Below, one piece after another: positions 14,573 to 21,281 of a DNA stretch of 22,058 nt. The stretch spans positions 1-22,058 of the forward strand of contig JABMOR010000089.1 of the NCBI GenBank assembly GCA_013203245.1, given 5' to 3'. The stretch comes from Candidatus Nitrosopumilus sp. Its GTDB lineage: Archaea > Thermoproteota > Nitrososphaeria > Nitrososphaerales > Nitrosopumilaceae. A program made the translations under genes and the position numbers. Every line of letters begins with the position of its first letter. The first letter of the stretch is position 1. The notes under the pieces are model-generated. The model made no database searches. It had not been told where the DNA came from and saw nothing but the letters and a program-made list of their open reading frames with translations.

Positions 14573-14616
14573 ATATTGGTTTTGAAAAAGAGAAATCGTG
14601 TGTACCTTGTGTGAAC

Positions 14617-14769
14617 TTATTCTTTTGGCATTGCACCGATACGGAATACGTTAGTACCACATGTTGGACATGTACCTTTTACGGCAGGACGTCCGTTCTT
14701 TAGAGTAGTTTCTTGGGGATCTTTGATATCCCTTTTTGCTCTGCATTTTACGCAATATGCTTGAACCAT
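14617..14769 (-). CDS. Small zinc-ribbon protein, DUF5679-like
   Basis: The protein has 50 residues (ATG 14769, TAA 14617-14619). It has two zinc-binding pairs, AYCVKCRAK and GTCPTCGTN, joined by a linker with LKNGRPAVKG, and ends VFRIGAMPKE. This agrees with the DUF5679 family of tiny archaeal zinc ribbons, whose function is unknown but which often sit near translation genes. It is 69 nt upstream of aIF2-beta on the same strand. A TATA-like ATTTAG about 24 nt before the ATG fits a leaderless gene. Confidence 0.85.
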   Translation of the reverse strand: MVQAYCVKCRAKRDIKDPQETTLKNGRPAVKGTCPTCGTNVFRIGAMPKE

Positions 14770-15018
14770 TATGAAATTTGTCAAACTTTGTGGTATTTAG
14801 GCAGAGGCTGTGAAAATTATTTCACTATAGACTAGATGTACGTAAATTTTTTTAGGCATCAAAAAAACAATTTTATGAATATTTACAAAAAAATGCAGTT
14901 ATTTTAAAAAAAATCTTAATGACATATTAAAAAATCATATTTTTTCCAATATTTGTTTAAAAATTAGGATTTCATCAATTATTAGCAATTATAAACTCAT
15001 CATTAGTAAAATTACAAA
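14770..15018. other. AT-rich divergent intergenic region
   Basis: This 249-bp region separates two divergent genes. It holds a TATA box TTATAAA (14989-14995) about 27 nt before the ATG at 15019 and a weaker one for the zinc-ribbon gene. The middle is long A and T runs with no readable gene or RNA. Confidence 0.5.
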
Positions 15019-15519
15019 ATGGCATCAAAAAAAGGAATTGTAACAACAGCTATAATTTTAGCTGCAATTACAGGTGCAAGTTTTTTGTTATGGATTATTC
15101 CTCAAAATGTTGAAACAACTTTTGTCGTAGCCGATTATGAAAATTATTTAGATGGTGTAAAAAATATTCATGAAGTTTTAGAAGAATCAATTGTGATCGA
15201 ATATGACAATCTACGAACAGGAAAAATTTCCCCACAAGAATATATCAGAGTAACTGAAGCGACATCATCGCAAGTAACTACACAAATAAGTGAATTTGTT
15301 ACATCAAAACCATCTGAAGAATGGCAAACAAGTTACATCAGTTACATGGATGCTTTAAAATCATTTAATTCCTATATTTTAGAAACTAAGGTTTTAGCCA
15401 ACATGATTGAAAATGGCAATACAGAAGATGAAATGAATGAAACTTTAGAAAAAATAAACATGTTAAAGTCCGAATCTAAAGAATTTGTTAAAATATCTGA
15501 TCAATCAAGACCAGACTAG
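15019..15519 (+). CDS. Secreted or membrane-anchored helical protein of unknown function
   Basis: The protein has 166 residues. Residues 7-27 are a hydrophobic N-terminal segment. The remainder is acidic and almost entirely helical in character, with long amphipathic stretches (YENYLDGVKNIHEVLEES and ETLEKINMLKSES) and no cysteine. This could be a four-helix bundle outside the membrane. I do not recognise the family. It has its own TATA box in the divergent region and is followed 70 nt later by the DUF373 gene, which has its own TATA-like element. Confidence 0.75.
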   Translation: MASKKGIVTTAIILAAITGASFLLWIIPQNVETTFVVADYENYLDGVKNIHEVLEESIVIEYDNLRTGKISPQEYIRVTEATSSQVTTQISEFVTSKPSEEWQTSYISYMDALKSFNSYILETKVLANMIENGNTEDEMNETLEKINMLKSESKEFVKISDQSRPD

Positions 15520-15589
15520 CCTCAAACCAAATTGTACTATTCGCAGTAGTTAGAAATCATTAAAAAGCAATTCTGTAAGAGAAATTTGA

Positions 15590-16735
15590 ATGTCTCAGCG
15601 AACAGGTAGAATTGAAAAAGATGTTAATGCGTCAACATCTAGTAAGTTACTAGTAATTTGTGTTGACAGAGATAATGATGTAGGTGATAAGGCAGGCATC
15701 ACCACACCTGTGATCGGTAGAGATGCATGTATTGAAGCAGCTCAGAGATTAGCTTTAGAAGATCCTGAAGATGCAGATTCAAATTCCATTTTTGCAGCAA
15801 TTAAAACATATGAAGATTTAATCAGTAAAGGATACCAAGTAGAAGTTGTAACTGTTGCAGGAGATAAAAACAGAGGAGTTCAAGCCGATGAAAAAATTCT
15901 ATTAGAAATAAGAAAAGTTTTAGAAAAATTTACTGCAAACGGTGCAATTATTGTTTCTGATGGTGAAGACGATGAAAGTGTAATACCAGTAATTCAAAAT
16001 GTACTTCCAGTAGTATCTGTGCAACGGGTAGTAATGAAAGTTAGTAGAAGTGTAGAATATTCTTATGCAGTTTTTGGAAAATATCTTAAAATGCTTGCAT
16101 ATGATTCAAAATATTCAAAATTCTTTTTAGGAGTTCCAGGAATTCTTTTGTTAATTGGTGGAGTAGCAACCATATTTGGCTATACTGCAGAAATATTTGC
16201 AGTACTTGTAAGTATTTTGGGTGCCGCGTTTTTAATTAGAGCATTTGATATTGATAGAGTATTGTCAAGTTGGTCAAAGCCAACGCCGATGGGTTTTATC
16301 AGAATGTTTACAATGGTTGCAGGAGTTTTGCTAATTCTTTCATCAGTGCCAGCGGGTGTTAGTGTTGTAGATCCAGAATTAATTAAAACCGATGCACAAT
16401 TCATTTCAATAATTACTGACAAAATAATTGTAGGTCAATTTGTGTCAGGGGCAATACCAATTTTATGGATTGGTATGGGTTCAATATTTGCAGGAACATT
16501 ACTAAGTAATTGGATAGGTGGAATTCCAAGGCAAATTAGTGATATTTTAAGAATAATTGTATTAGGTGTACTTTATCCAACAATAGTGCAATTTACTAAG
16601 ATTATGATTGATGGTGAGCCTTCTCTTACTTTGATTCCACCATTACTAGGCGGATTGGCAGTAACGCTGATCTCAGCTACGATCCTCTTTAAAAAATATA
16701 GAAAACATAAAGATCAAGAAATGATTTCAGACTGA
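15590..16735 (+). CDS. DUF373 family membrane protein
   Basis: The protein has 381 residues. The N-terminal half (about 1-160) is a soluble alpha/beta domain with LLVICVDRDNDVG, then TTPVIGRDACIEAA and ANGAIIVSDGEDDESVIP, typical of archaeal DUF373. The C-terminal half contains about six membrane segments. The acidic DRDND and SDGEDDE motifs look like a metal or nucleotide site, but no activity is established as far as I know. A TATA-like CATTAAAAAG about 27 nt before the ATG suggests a leaderless transcript. It is the last gene before the recombinase-bearing accessory region. Confidence 0.88.
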   Translation: MSQRTGRIEKDVNASTSSKLLVICVDRDNDVGDKAGITTPVIGRDACIEAAQRLALEDPEDADSNSIFAAIKTYEDLISKGYQVEVVTVAGDKNRGVQADEKILLEIRKVLEKFTANGAIIVSDGEDDESVIPVIQNVLPVVSVQRVVMKVSRSVEYSYAVFGKYLKMLAYDSKYSKFFLGVPGILLLIGGVATIFGYTAEIFAVLVSILGAAFLIRAFDIDRVLSSWSKPTPMGFIRMFTMVAGVLLILSSVPAGVSVVDPELIKTDAQFISIITDKIIVGQFVSGAIPILWIGMGSIFAGTLLSNWIGGIPRQISDILRIIVLGVLYPTIVQFTKIMIDGEPSLTLIPPLLGGLAVTLISATILFKKYRKHKDQEMISD

Positions 16736-16748
16736 ATTCATTCTAAAA

Positions 16749-16795
16749 GGTGTCCAAGTGTCAGATATGGAAATATCTGATCTGATCTCTACACC
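16749..16795 (+). repeat. Nested inverted repeat between DUF373 and the integrase
   Basis: Inner perfect 8-bp arms TCAGATAT and ATATCTGA enclose the loop GGAA (16761-16780). Outer arms GGTGT (16749-16753) and ACACC (16791-16795) surround them. It may be a terminator for the DUF373 gene, an integrase binding site or a structured leader. The sequence does not decide. Confidence 0.5.
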
Positions 16796-16846
16796 CAAAA
16801 AAGCCCCAAAAAAAATTCAGTATGACCTTCTTTCTGGAGGATTGTC

Positions 16847-18067
16847 TTGAGCAGACCCCACATCAAACTGCAAAAGAAAAGATCCACTGAAGAGCAAATA
16901 ACTCACGAGATTCATTCGCTCTTGCACGGTACAGGTACCAGACCATACCCACTGACAGTAACAGAGACTGCCAAGATTCTCGGAGTGTCAAGGGATACCA
17001 TATACAGATACGTCAAAAAGATGAACGGCGAATCAAAAATTCTCAAAACCAAAGACAGGCTGGTTCTGCCAAAACTCCCAGAGGATACAAGGTTCAGACA
17101 GTTCAACAAGATTCATCCAATAACAGGAGACCCACTGGTCACAGAATGGGTTGATGATTTGCTGACAAGAAAGGGAGGCAGTCCGCTGAAAAACTGGAGC
17201 AGCAGGATATGCTGCATTGAGACAGTGTGCAACACATGCAAGGTAGAGCCCCAAGACCTCATAGTATCCCACAGAAGAACTGAGAAAATCATGAGAACCT
17301 TTGCAAGGTTTTACACCTCAGGCAATTCAGTCCAGTCAAAGAGCGGTCCAAAACCAACAGGACTCAACACAGGAATATACACCAAAGTCCAAGCAGTCAG
17401 AGACTTTTGTATGTTTTACAATCTATTCTGGCAAAAAGGAGTTACGGGTATCATGTCACAAAAAGTTCTAGGACACGGAAAATACAGCGACATCAGACTG
17501 ACAGATGACGAACTGTACATGGCAGACATGTTCATCAAGGAACAATGGGGACTGGATTCAGACATTTACAGGTGGTTCTGGGTCGGGATAGAGTCATGTG
17601 CAAGATTTGATGCACTGTATAACATGCCACTAGAGTATACAAGATCTGTTTCACAAAAATCAGGTAGAACGACATACATCATGACTGCAGTTGAGACAAA
17701 GACTGAGCACATTCGTGGAGGAAGGTGGTCAAAGTACATCAGCAGAAAAGACACACAGGCAAGTTTGGATCTACTAAAGAACAGAGAAGGGCAGAGAATC
17801 CATGAAAACAACATTCCAAAATACAAGTTTACAGAAAACATCTCGTCACATCTAAAACAAGTCTACAAACATTTGGGAAAACAAGCATACTATTTTCAAC
17901 ATCGTCCAACACATGCACTACGCCATATTGGTGCACATTACTGGCTATCAAAGACAGACTACAATTACGGATTGATTGCAGAGATTGGAGGATGGAACAC
18001 TATGGATGAGTTAAAGAAGAGTTATGGACAGATTCCACCTGAGAAAATTCTAGAAATTATAGAATAA
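16847..18067 (+). CDS. Tyrosine recombinase (integrase) of an archaeal mobile element
   Basis: The protein has 406 residues from TTG 16847, with GGAGG 7 nt upstream. It has an N-terminal helix-turn-helix (TETAKILGVSRDTIYRYVKK) and a C-terminal catalytic domain. Candidate catalytic residues are Arg253 (SCARFDAL), a Lys near 285-296, His356 and Arg359 (HALRH), Trp383 (GGW) and the nucleophile Tyr393 (KSYGQ). The codon choice is visibly GC-richer than the neighbours, a sign of transfer. It appears intact. The decayed 3' end of a related integrase lies at 19170-19249, so this locus has received more than one element. The attachment site was not identified. Confidence 0.9.
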   Translation: MSRPHIKLQKKRSTEEQITHEIHSLLHGTGTRPYPLTVTETAKILGVSRDTIYRYVKKMNGESKILKTKDRLVLPKLPEDTRFRQFNKIHPITGDPLVTEWVDDLLTRKGGSPLKNWSSRICCIETVCNTCKVEPQDLIVSHRRTEKIMRTFARFYTSGNSVQSKSGPKPTGLNTGIYTKVQAVRDFCMFYNLFWQKGVTGIMSQKVLGHGKYSDIRLTDDELYMADMFIKEQWGLDSDIYRWFWVGIESCARFDALYNMPLEYTRSVSQKSGRTTYIMTAVETKTEHIRGGRWSKYISRKDTQASLDLLKNREGQRIHENNIPKYKFTENISSHLKQVYKHLGKQAYYFQHRPTHALRHIGAHYWLSKTDYNYGLIAEIGGWNTMDELKKSYGQIPPEKILEIIE

Positions 18068-18133
18068 TTTTCATTAAACCCTTTAAGGGGATTTTCTTAA
18101 TTTAGTCAAATCACTAAAAAATAATTTTGTCAG

Positions 18134-18382
18134 TTATGATTCCAATACATCTTGAATTTCTTTGATTCGATGAGGATTAAGTGAATATTGCATACCATAG
18201 CTTGTTGGATGATTATCAATTAATCCTTCTTTGATTAGTTTTTTGAGAGATTTTGGGATGTTTCCTTTTTCATGTGAGGGAAACCCACGACATAGATCTT
18301 GTTCACCCAGATGACGGCCCCCTATTCGTCCATCAAAAAACATTTTTCTAAGAATGGTTTTTTCAAGAGTAGAATGTACCAA
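18134..18382 (-). CDS. Small winged-helix DNA-binding protein
   Basis: The protein has 82 residues from TTG 18382. The sequence has a winged-helix feel: GGRHLGEQDLCRGFP, then GNIPKSLKKLIKEGLIDNHP as the recognition region, then a wing YGMQYSLNPHR. A TATA-like CTATATTAG about 27 nt upstream fits a leaderless start. Its start almost touches palindrome A (18385-18398), as expected for an autorepressed divergent regulator. Together with the gene at 18486 it forms a regulator pair next to the integrase, probably part of the mobile element. Confidence 0.7.
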   Translation of the reverse strand: MVHSTLEKTILRKMFFDGRIGGRHLGEQDLCRGFPSHEKGNIPKSLKKLIKEGLIDNHPTSYGMQYSLNPHRIKEIQDVLES

Positions 18383-18384
18383 TA

Positions 18385-18398
18385 TGTAATGTATTACA
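18385..18398. promoter_or_regulatory. Palindromic operator A (TGTAATGTATTACA)
   Basis: 6-bp arms TGTAAT and ATTACA around GT. It lies at the predicted transcription start of the 82-residue regulator, with its centre 33 bp (about three helical turns) from the centre of operator B. Confidence 0.65.
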
Positions 18399-18416
18399 CA
18401 CTAACTAATATAGATT

Positions 18417-18432
18417 ATGTAATATATTACAT
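18417..18432. promoter_or_regulatory. Palindromic operator B (ATGTAATATATTACAT)
   Basis: Perfect 16-bp palindrome, extending to 18 bp at 18416-18433. It shares TGTAATRTATTACA with operator A. It lies between the divergent promoters, upstream of an AT-rich TATA region (18450-18465) for the gene at 18486. Confidence 0.7.
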
Positions 18433-18485
18433 ATCAATAGGTAATTTACAATATATTAATATATTATTGATGTGATAATTATTGT

Positions 18486-19100
18486 ATGCCTGAAACTGTA
18501 ATTAGTACTAAAAGAAGAATTTCTGGAAATACTTTTGAAAAAGCTAAGATTCTAAAAACTCAACCAGACATAATACGTGAAAATAGAGGGATAGAAGCCA
18601 AATCCGGATTAGAATATTTATCTAAAAAAGATATTCCAGAAGTTAAATCCGAAATAAACAAAGCTCTCGAATGTGGACCGTTAGAGAGTGTGTTTCCTTG
18701 CTCTGAATCAAAAATTTTAGATTTCTTAGTAACATTTCAAGATTATGATTACTCAATATCAGATATTGCAGAGAATTCTGGAGTAGGTTTTAAAACTACT
18801 TTGGAAATTGTGAAAGAATTAGAAGATCATCAAACTATAGTAAATACACGAAATGTAGGAAGAGCCTTGATGTATAGACTTAACCTAGATTCCAAGCAAG
18901 CACAATCAATAACACAACTAGCTACAGATATCGCAATAAAACGAGCAGTTGAAGAAAAAGAATCAAACAAGATCGAAGAAGCTATATGTCCACAATGTCA
19001 ATTACATGTACATGGACAAGAAGAAGTGAAAAAGAAATTTGGATTTAGAACACGTAGAGGAAAACAAATTATTCAATCATGGTGTAAAGAATGCAGATAG
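18486..19100 (+). CDS. Winged-helix protein with C-terminal zinc-binding motif
   Basis: The protein has 204 residues. After a charged N-terminus, residues 73-135 look like a winged helix (KILDFLVTFQDYDYSISDIA, then SGVGFKTTLEIVKELEDH and a wing RNVGRALMYRLNLD). The C-terminal 37 residues contain CPQC and CKEC pairs with FGFRTRRGKQ between them, resembling a small zinc ribbon or treble clef. DNA binding is likely. The family is not recognised. It is divergent from the 82-residue regulator, shares the palindromes, and is flanked by intact and decayed integrase sequences, so it is probably element cargo or an element regulator. Confidence 0.75.
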   Translation: MPETVISTKRRISGNTFEKAKILKTQPDIIRENRGIEAKSGLEYLSKKDIPEVKSEINKALECGPLESVFPCSESKILDFLVTFQDYDYSISDIAENSGVGFKTTLEIVKELEDHQTIVNTRNVGRALMYRLNLDSKQAQSITQLATDIAIKRAVEEKESNKIEEAICPQCQLHVHGQEEVKKKFGFRTRRGKQIIQSWCKECR

Positions 19101-19169
19101 TTTTACATCCTTGAGTGAAATTTATGAAATTAGATTAATACACTAATTCCCTCGAGAGGAATTGTTGTT

Positions 19170-19249
19170 TTGGTTCAACACTCTGAAATGACTGGTGCTC
19201 ATTATTGGTCATCAAAAACTGATTACAATTATGAACGGATTGCAGAGAT
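19170..19249 (+). pseudogene. Remnant of the 3' part of a second integrase gene
   Basis: Translation in one frame gives TGAHYWSSKTDYNYERIAEM, which matches HIGAHYWLSKTDYNYGLIAEI of the intact integrase. Over 56 bp (19194-19249 against 17930-17985) about 45 bases agree and most differences are silent, so it is a diverged relative rather than a fresh copy. The catalytic HxxR and Tyr are missing. Similarity stops abruptly at 19249, where a different gene remnant begins. Confidence 0.7.
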
Positions 19250-19504
19250 GATGACAACAATCAAGGAGGAAAAAATGATCTTACTGCAGTTGGCGTTTAT
19301 GATTCTACTACAAAAGAATGGATAGTTGAGATTTCACGATTCCTTACCACTGAAGATACAGAAGTGTCAGGATTTGGAATAATAGATAAACAGTTTACAT
19401 TTGGAGAGAAATACAAAATTGGATTTGCTATTTGGGATGGAGGTCAAGGAGAAACAGCAGGGAATCATGCTGTAACTGATTGGGGGGTTTTGAAAATTGA
19501 TTAA
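19250..19504 (+). pseudogene. C-terminal remnant of an ethylbenzene-dehydrogenase-type heme-binding protein
   Basis: About 84 codons are open in one frame, ending at TAA 19502-19504, without a start codon. The end, YKIGFAIWDGGQGETAGNH then AVTDWGVLKID, fits the C-terminal signature of EB_dh heme-binding domains (AxWDG, then an H, then DW). An upstream VEISRFLTT strand also fits. The N-terminal part is missing, replaced by the integrase remnant at a sharp junction. It is probably dead, created by a rearrangement at an integration site. The family call rests on motif memory. Confidence 0.6.
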
Positions 19505-19525
19505 AATTTGTAGGACGTATATGAA

Positions 19526-19675
19526 ATGGTAAAAGATCTAGTTTGTAATATGGACGTAGATGAAAAAAAGGCAGCAAAAAAAGAATACAAAGGAAAGACG
19601 TACCATTTTTGCAGTCCGACATGTCAATGGGCATTTGATATGAATCCTGAATCATTCATACAAACAGAATCATGA
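19526..19675 (+). CDS. Small YHS-domain metal-binding protein (second copy)
   Basis: A 49-residue protein beginning MVKDLVCNMDVDEKKA. It has the YHS pattern DLVCNM, GKTYHFCSPTC and FDMNPESF; the cysteines are 7, 29 and 33. It is a paralogue of the product of 3614-3754, but the FCC pair there is FCS here. It has no palindromic operator. ATTAAAATT at 19499-19507 is about 23 nt before the ATG, so it is probably a leaderless gene with its own promoter. Its stop overlaps the glutaredoxin start by 4 nt (ATGA). Confidence 0.85.
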   Translation: MVKDLVCNMDVDEKKAAKKEYKGKTYHFCSPTCQWAFDMNPESFIQTES

Positions 19676-19896
19676 AAGTTGAAATTCTCACCACTCCAGG
19701 CTGTTCAAACTGTAGTGTTGTGGAAAAAATGTTAGATGAGATAAAAGTTCCATACGATGTAATTGATGTAACTGAAAGACCAGAGTATCTGGAAAAATAT
19801 CCAATTTACATGGCTCCAGGAGTTGTAATTGATGGAAAACTAGAGTTTACGGGTGTTCCAAAAAAACAAGAATTAATGGAGAAACTAAAGGTATAA
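19672..19896 (+). CDS. Small glutaredoxin/thioredoxin-like protein (second copy)
   Basis: The protein has 74 residues. The active-site motif is TPGCSNCSVVE with CxxC; the cis-Pro segment is MAPGVVID and the end is FTGVPKKQEL. It is 76% identical by eye to the protein at 3744-3971. It is translationally coupled to the YHS gene by an ATGA overlap. The same gene pair occurs in the CcdA operon, so YHS plus glutaredoxin appears to be a functional unit, perhaps a metal-binding protein with its reductase. This copy lies in the accessory region, after the EB_dh remnant, and may have arrived by transfer or duplication. Confidence 0.88.
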   Translation: MKVEILTTPGCSNCSVVEKMLDEIKVPYDVIDVTERPEYLEKYPIYMAPGVVIDGKLEFTGVPKKQELMEKLKV

Positions 19897-19925
19897 TCAG
19901 AATTTCAGTGTTCTAATCTTTAAGA

Positions 19926-19997
19926 TTATTCTTCATCAAGAATAGTCCAAGACAGTCCGTATAGTTGCTCCCAAGATTCAGATTTATCATTTGACAT
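19926..19997 (-). CDS. Possible 23-residue small protein
   Basis: A short frame from ATG 19997 to TAA 19926 encodes 23 residues rich in Ser, Glu and Trp (WEQLYGLSWTILDEE at the end). A TATA-like CTTAAAAC is centred about 24 nt upstream, the spacing expected of a leaderless archaeal gene. The composition looks protein-like, with two tryptophans. It could instead be the surviving end of a longer lost gene. Existence is supported only by promoter spacing. Confidence 0.35.
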   Translation of the reverse strand: MSNDKSESWEQLYGLSWTILDEE

Positions 19998-20162
19998 GTT
20001 ATAGTATCACGAAATTTGCTTAAAACCCTAATGAACAAATCATTCATACAAATTCTCAGTATGCCCTAAATACTATTTTATAAAATCATATTACAATTGG
20101 AACTCTCACCAAGCACCTAACCGGTGTTGGTCTCAAGTTTCAATTATCAATAGTTTTCATTT
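19998..20162. other. Intergenic region without clear gene
   Basis: It contains an imperfect inverted repeat with a bulge (CCAAGCACC and GGTGTTGG, 20111-20132) and otherwise AT-rich DNA. No tRNA could be folded from it by eye. Confidence 0.35.
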
Positions 20163-20831
20163 TTACATGTCTCCAAAGTCATGTTTCATGCTATACTCTA
20201 TAATCTCAGGGTAATTGCAGGCAACGCCGACATCGGAATGTGCAGAAGTGTGCCATGTTGCAAAGTAATCTTTGCCATCAAGGGTTACCACACCAATATA
20301 CTGTACCAGAGTTACAGCGGTTCCTTTGGAATTATTGCACTTTGCAACAAACGTATCGTATTTTTCAATGACTGTGGAATATTCAAAGTCATCATCAACA
20401 GAGTACACGGAACCGTCCACATCAGTAAAGGAATAGTCCATATCGGCAAGTGTGATTACTGCATCATCTCCAACCAGAGTCATGTTTTGTATGGTAAAGT
20501 AAGTAACACCAGTATCAACAGGGTCAAAATGCAGTTCCCCCTGAATTCCCGAGATCCCTCGAACGTAGGAGAGAGCCATGTTTTCATAGACTCGCGGTTT
20601 TTCATAGCAAAAGAAATTTTCGTTTGATGTGGTAAAGCAGGCAGAGTCTTTTTTGTTCAGAGTTTTTTGGAAGATGTCAGGATCGTCTGAAAACATTCCC
20701 GTATCAATGGCGATTTTATTCAATGGGACGGAATAGGAATAGAAATCGGCAATTGCAGAATAGTTCAGTGAAATCAGCAGCAAGGGGACAAGAATTGCAC
20801 TGACTACAAAGAGGACGTCTACACTTTTCAT
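20163..20831 (-). CDS. Secreted or membrane-anchored protein of unknown function
   Basis: The protein has 222 residues from ATG 20831; a TTG at 20846 is also in frame, but a TATA-like CTTATCAAT about 28 nt before the ATG favours 20831. The N-terminal hydrophobic segment (VLFVVSAILVPLLLISL) directs export. The rest is predicted mostly beta-strand, with four cysteines (in SACF, FFCY, AKCN and GVACN) that could form two disulfides outside the cell. No family is recognised. The codon use is GC-richer than that of the housekeeping genes, like the integrase, and it sits in the accessory region. Confidence 0.7.
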   Translation of the reverse strand: MKSVDVLFVVSAILVPLLLISLNYSAIADFYSYSVPLNKIAIDTGMFSDDPDIFQKTLNKKDSACFTTSNENFFCYEKPRVYENMALSYVRGISGIQGELHFDPVDTGVTYFTIQNMTLVGDDAVITLADMDYSFTDVDGSVYSVDDDFEYSTVIEKYDTFVAKCNNSKGTAVTLVQYIGVVTLDGKDYFATWHTSAHSDVGVACNYPEIIEYSMKHDFGDM

Positions 20832-20910
20832 TACAACTAATTCCAAATTGTGGGATTGATAAGGAATTCTAACGAATAACAGTGTAGGGATTGACAGGAC
20901 CTTTTCCAGT

Positions 20911-21080
20911 GGAGAATGTAGGCGCTACAGAAAGAGCCGTGCAGGCACTGCAAAGCATACTGTGGAGAATGTAGAGATATTGTAGAGCCAGATGTAGAGA
21001 ATGTAGAATTTGTCATGCCTAACATGTGGAGAATTTTGGCAGTGGTTAGCAAAGTGTAGAAATACAAAACATGTCAAATT
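20911..21080 (+). repeat. Degenerate cysteine-codon-rich repeat region (possible gene relic)
   Basis: Variants of TGTGGAGAATGTAGA recur at about 20911, 20961, 21002, 21025 and 21081, and short GTAGA words recur throughout. Read in suitable frames they give CRHCKAYCGECR, CRECRICHA and CGEFW, but stop codons and frame changes separate them. This may be the remains of a Cys-rich zinc-binding protein. No intact frame or start is present. Confidence 0.4.
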
Positions 21081-21130
21081 TGTAGAGATTGGAGTGCCTA
21101 CGGTATTGTGTGGTGTAGGGATTTGTGCAA

Positions 21131-21162
21131 TCTGACACCCTATCTGACACCTTTTGTCAGAT
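21131..21162 (+). repeat. Direct and inverted repeat, possible hairpin
   Basis: TCTGACACC occurs at 21131-21139 and 21143-21151. The second copy forms 8-bp arms ATCTGACA and TGTCAGAT (21142-21149 and 21155-21162) around the loop CCTTT. It could be a terminator or operator at the edge of the accessory region, before uppS. Confidence 0.45.
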
Positions 21163-21281
21163 GTTATGACTGAAAAAGGGAAAGACTTAATTCTAAAATG
21201 TATCAATAAATCTAATTTCTGAAAAACACTGATATCTTCTATCAAGTATGAATTATCAAATGGTGATCAAACATTAGTAAA

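Noticed and set aside
18079..18090. CCCTT-T-AAGGG as integrase terminator
   Set aside because: A one-base loop cannot form a hairpin; the following T-rich stretch may still end transcription but the evidence is too weak.
17930..19249. The two similar integrase 3' segments as att repeats bounding a 1.3-kb element
   Set aside because: They are only about 80% identical with mostly silent differences, the pattern of two diverged genes, not of a duplicated attachment core.
19392..19405. TTTACATTTGGAGA in the EB_dh remnant resembles the operator
   Set aside because: Two mismatches in the right arm and no gene start nearby; explained by coding for FTFGE.
20089..20098. Half-operator TTACAATTG before the secreted-protein gene end
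   Set aside because: Only the left arm and centre match, and it is near the 3' end of the neighbouring gene rather than a promoter.
20101..20150. Possible tRNA fragment or attachment site around the CACC/GGTG inverted repeat
   Set aside because: No cloverleaf, acceptor pairing or T-loop sequence could be assembled on either strand.
20181..20627. Long plus-strand frame opposite the secreted protein
   Set aside because: The minus-strand frame has a signal peptide and a promoter; the plus-strand product looks like an antisense shadow.
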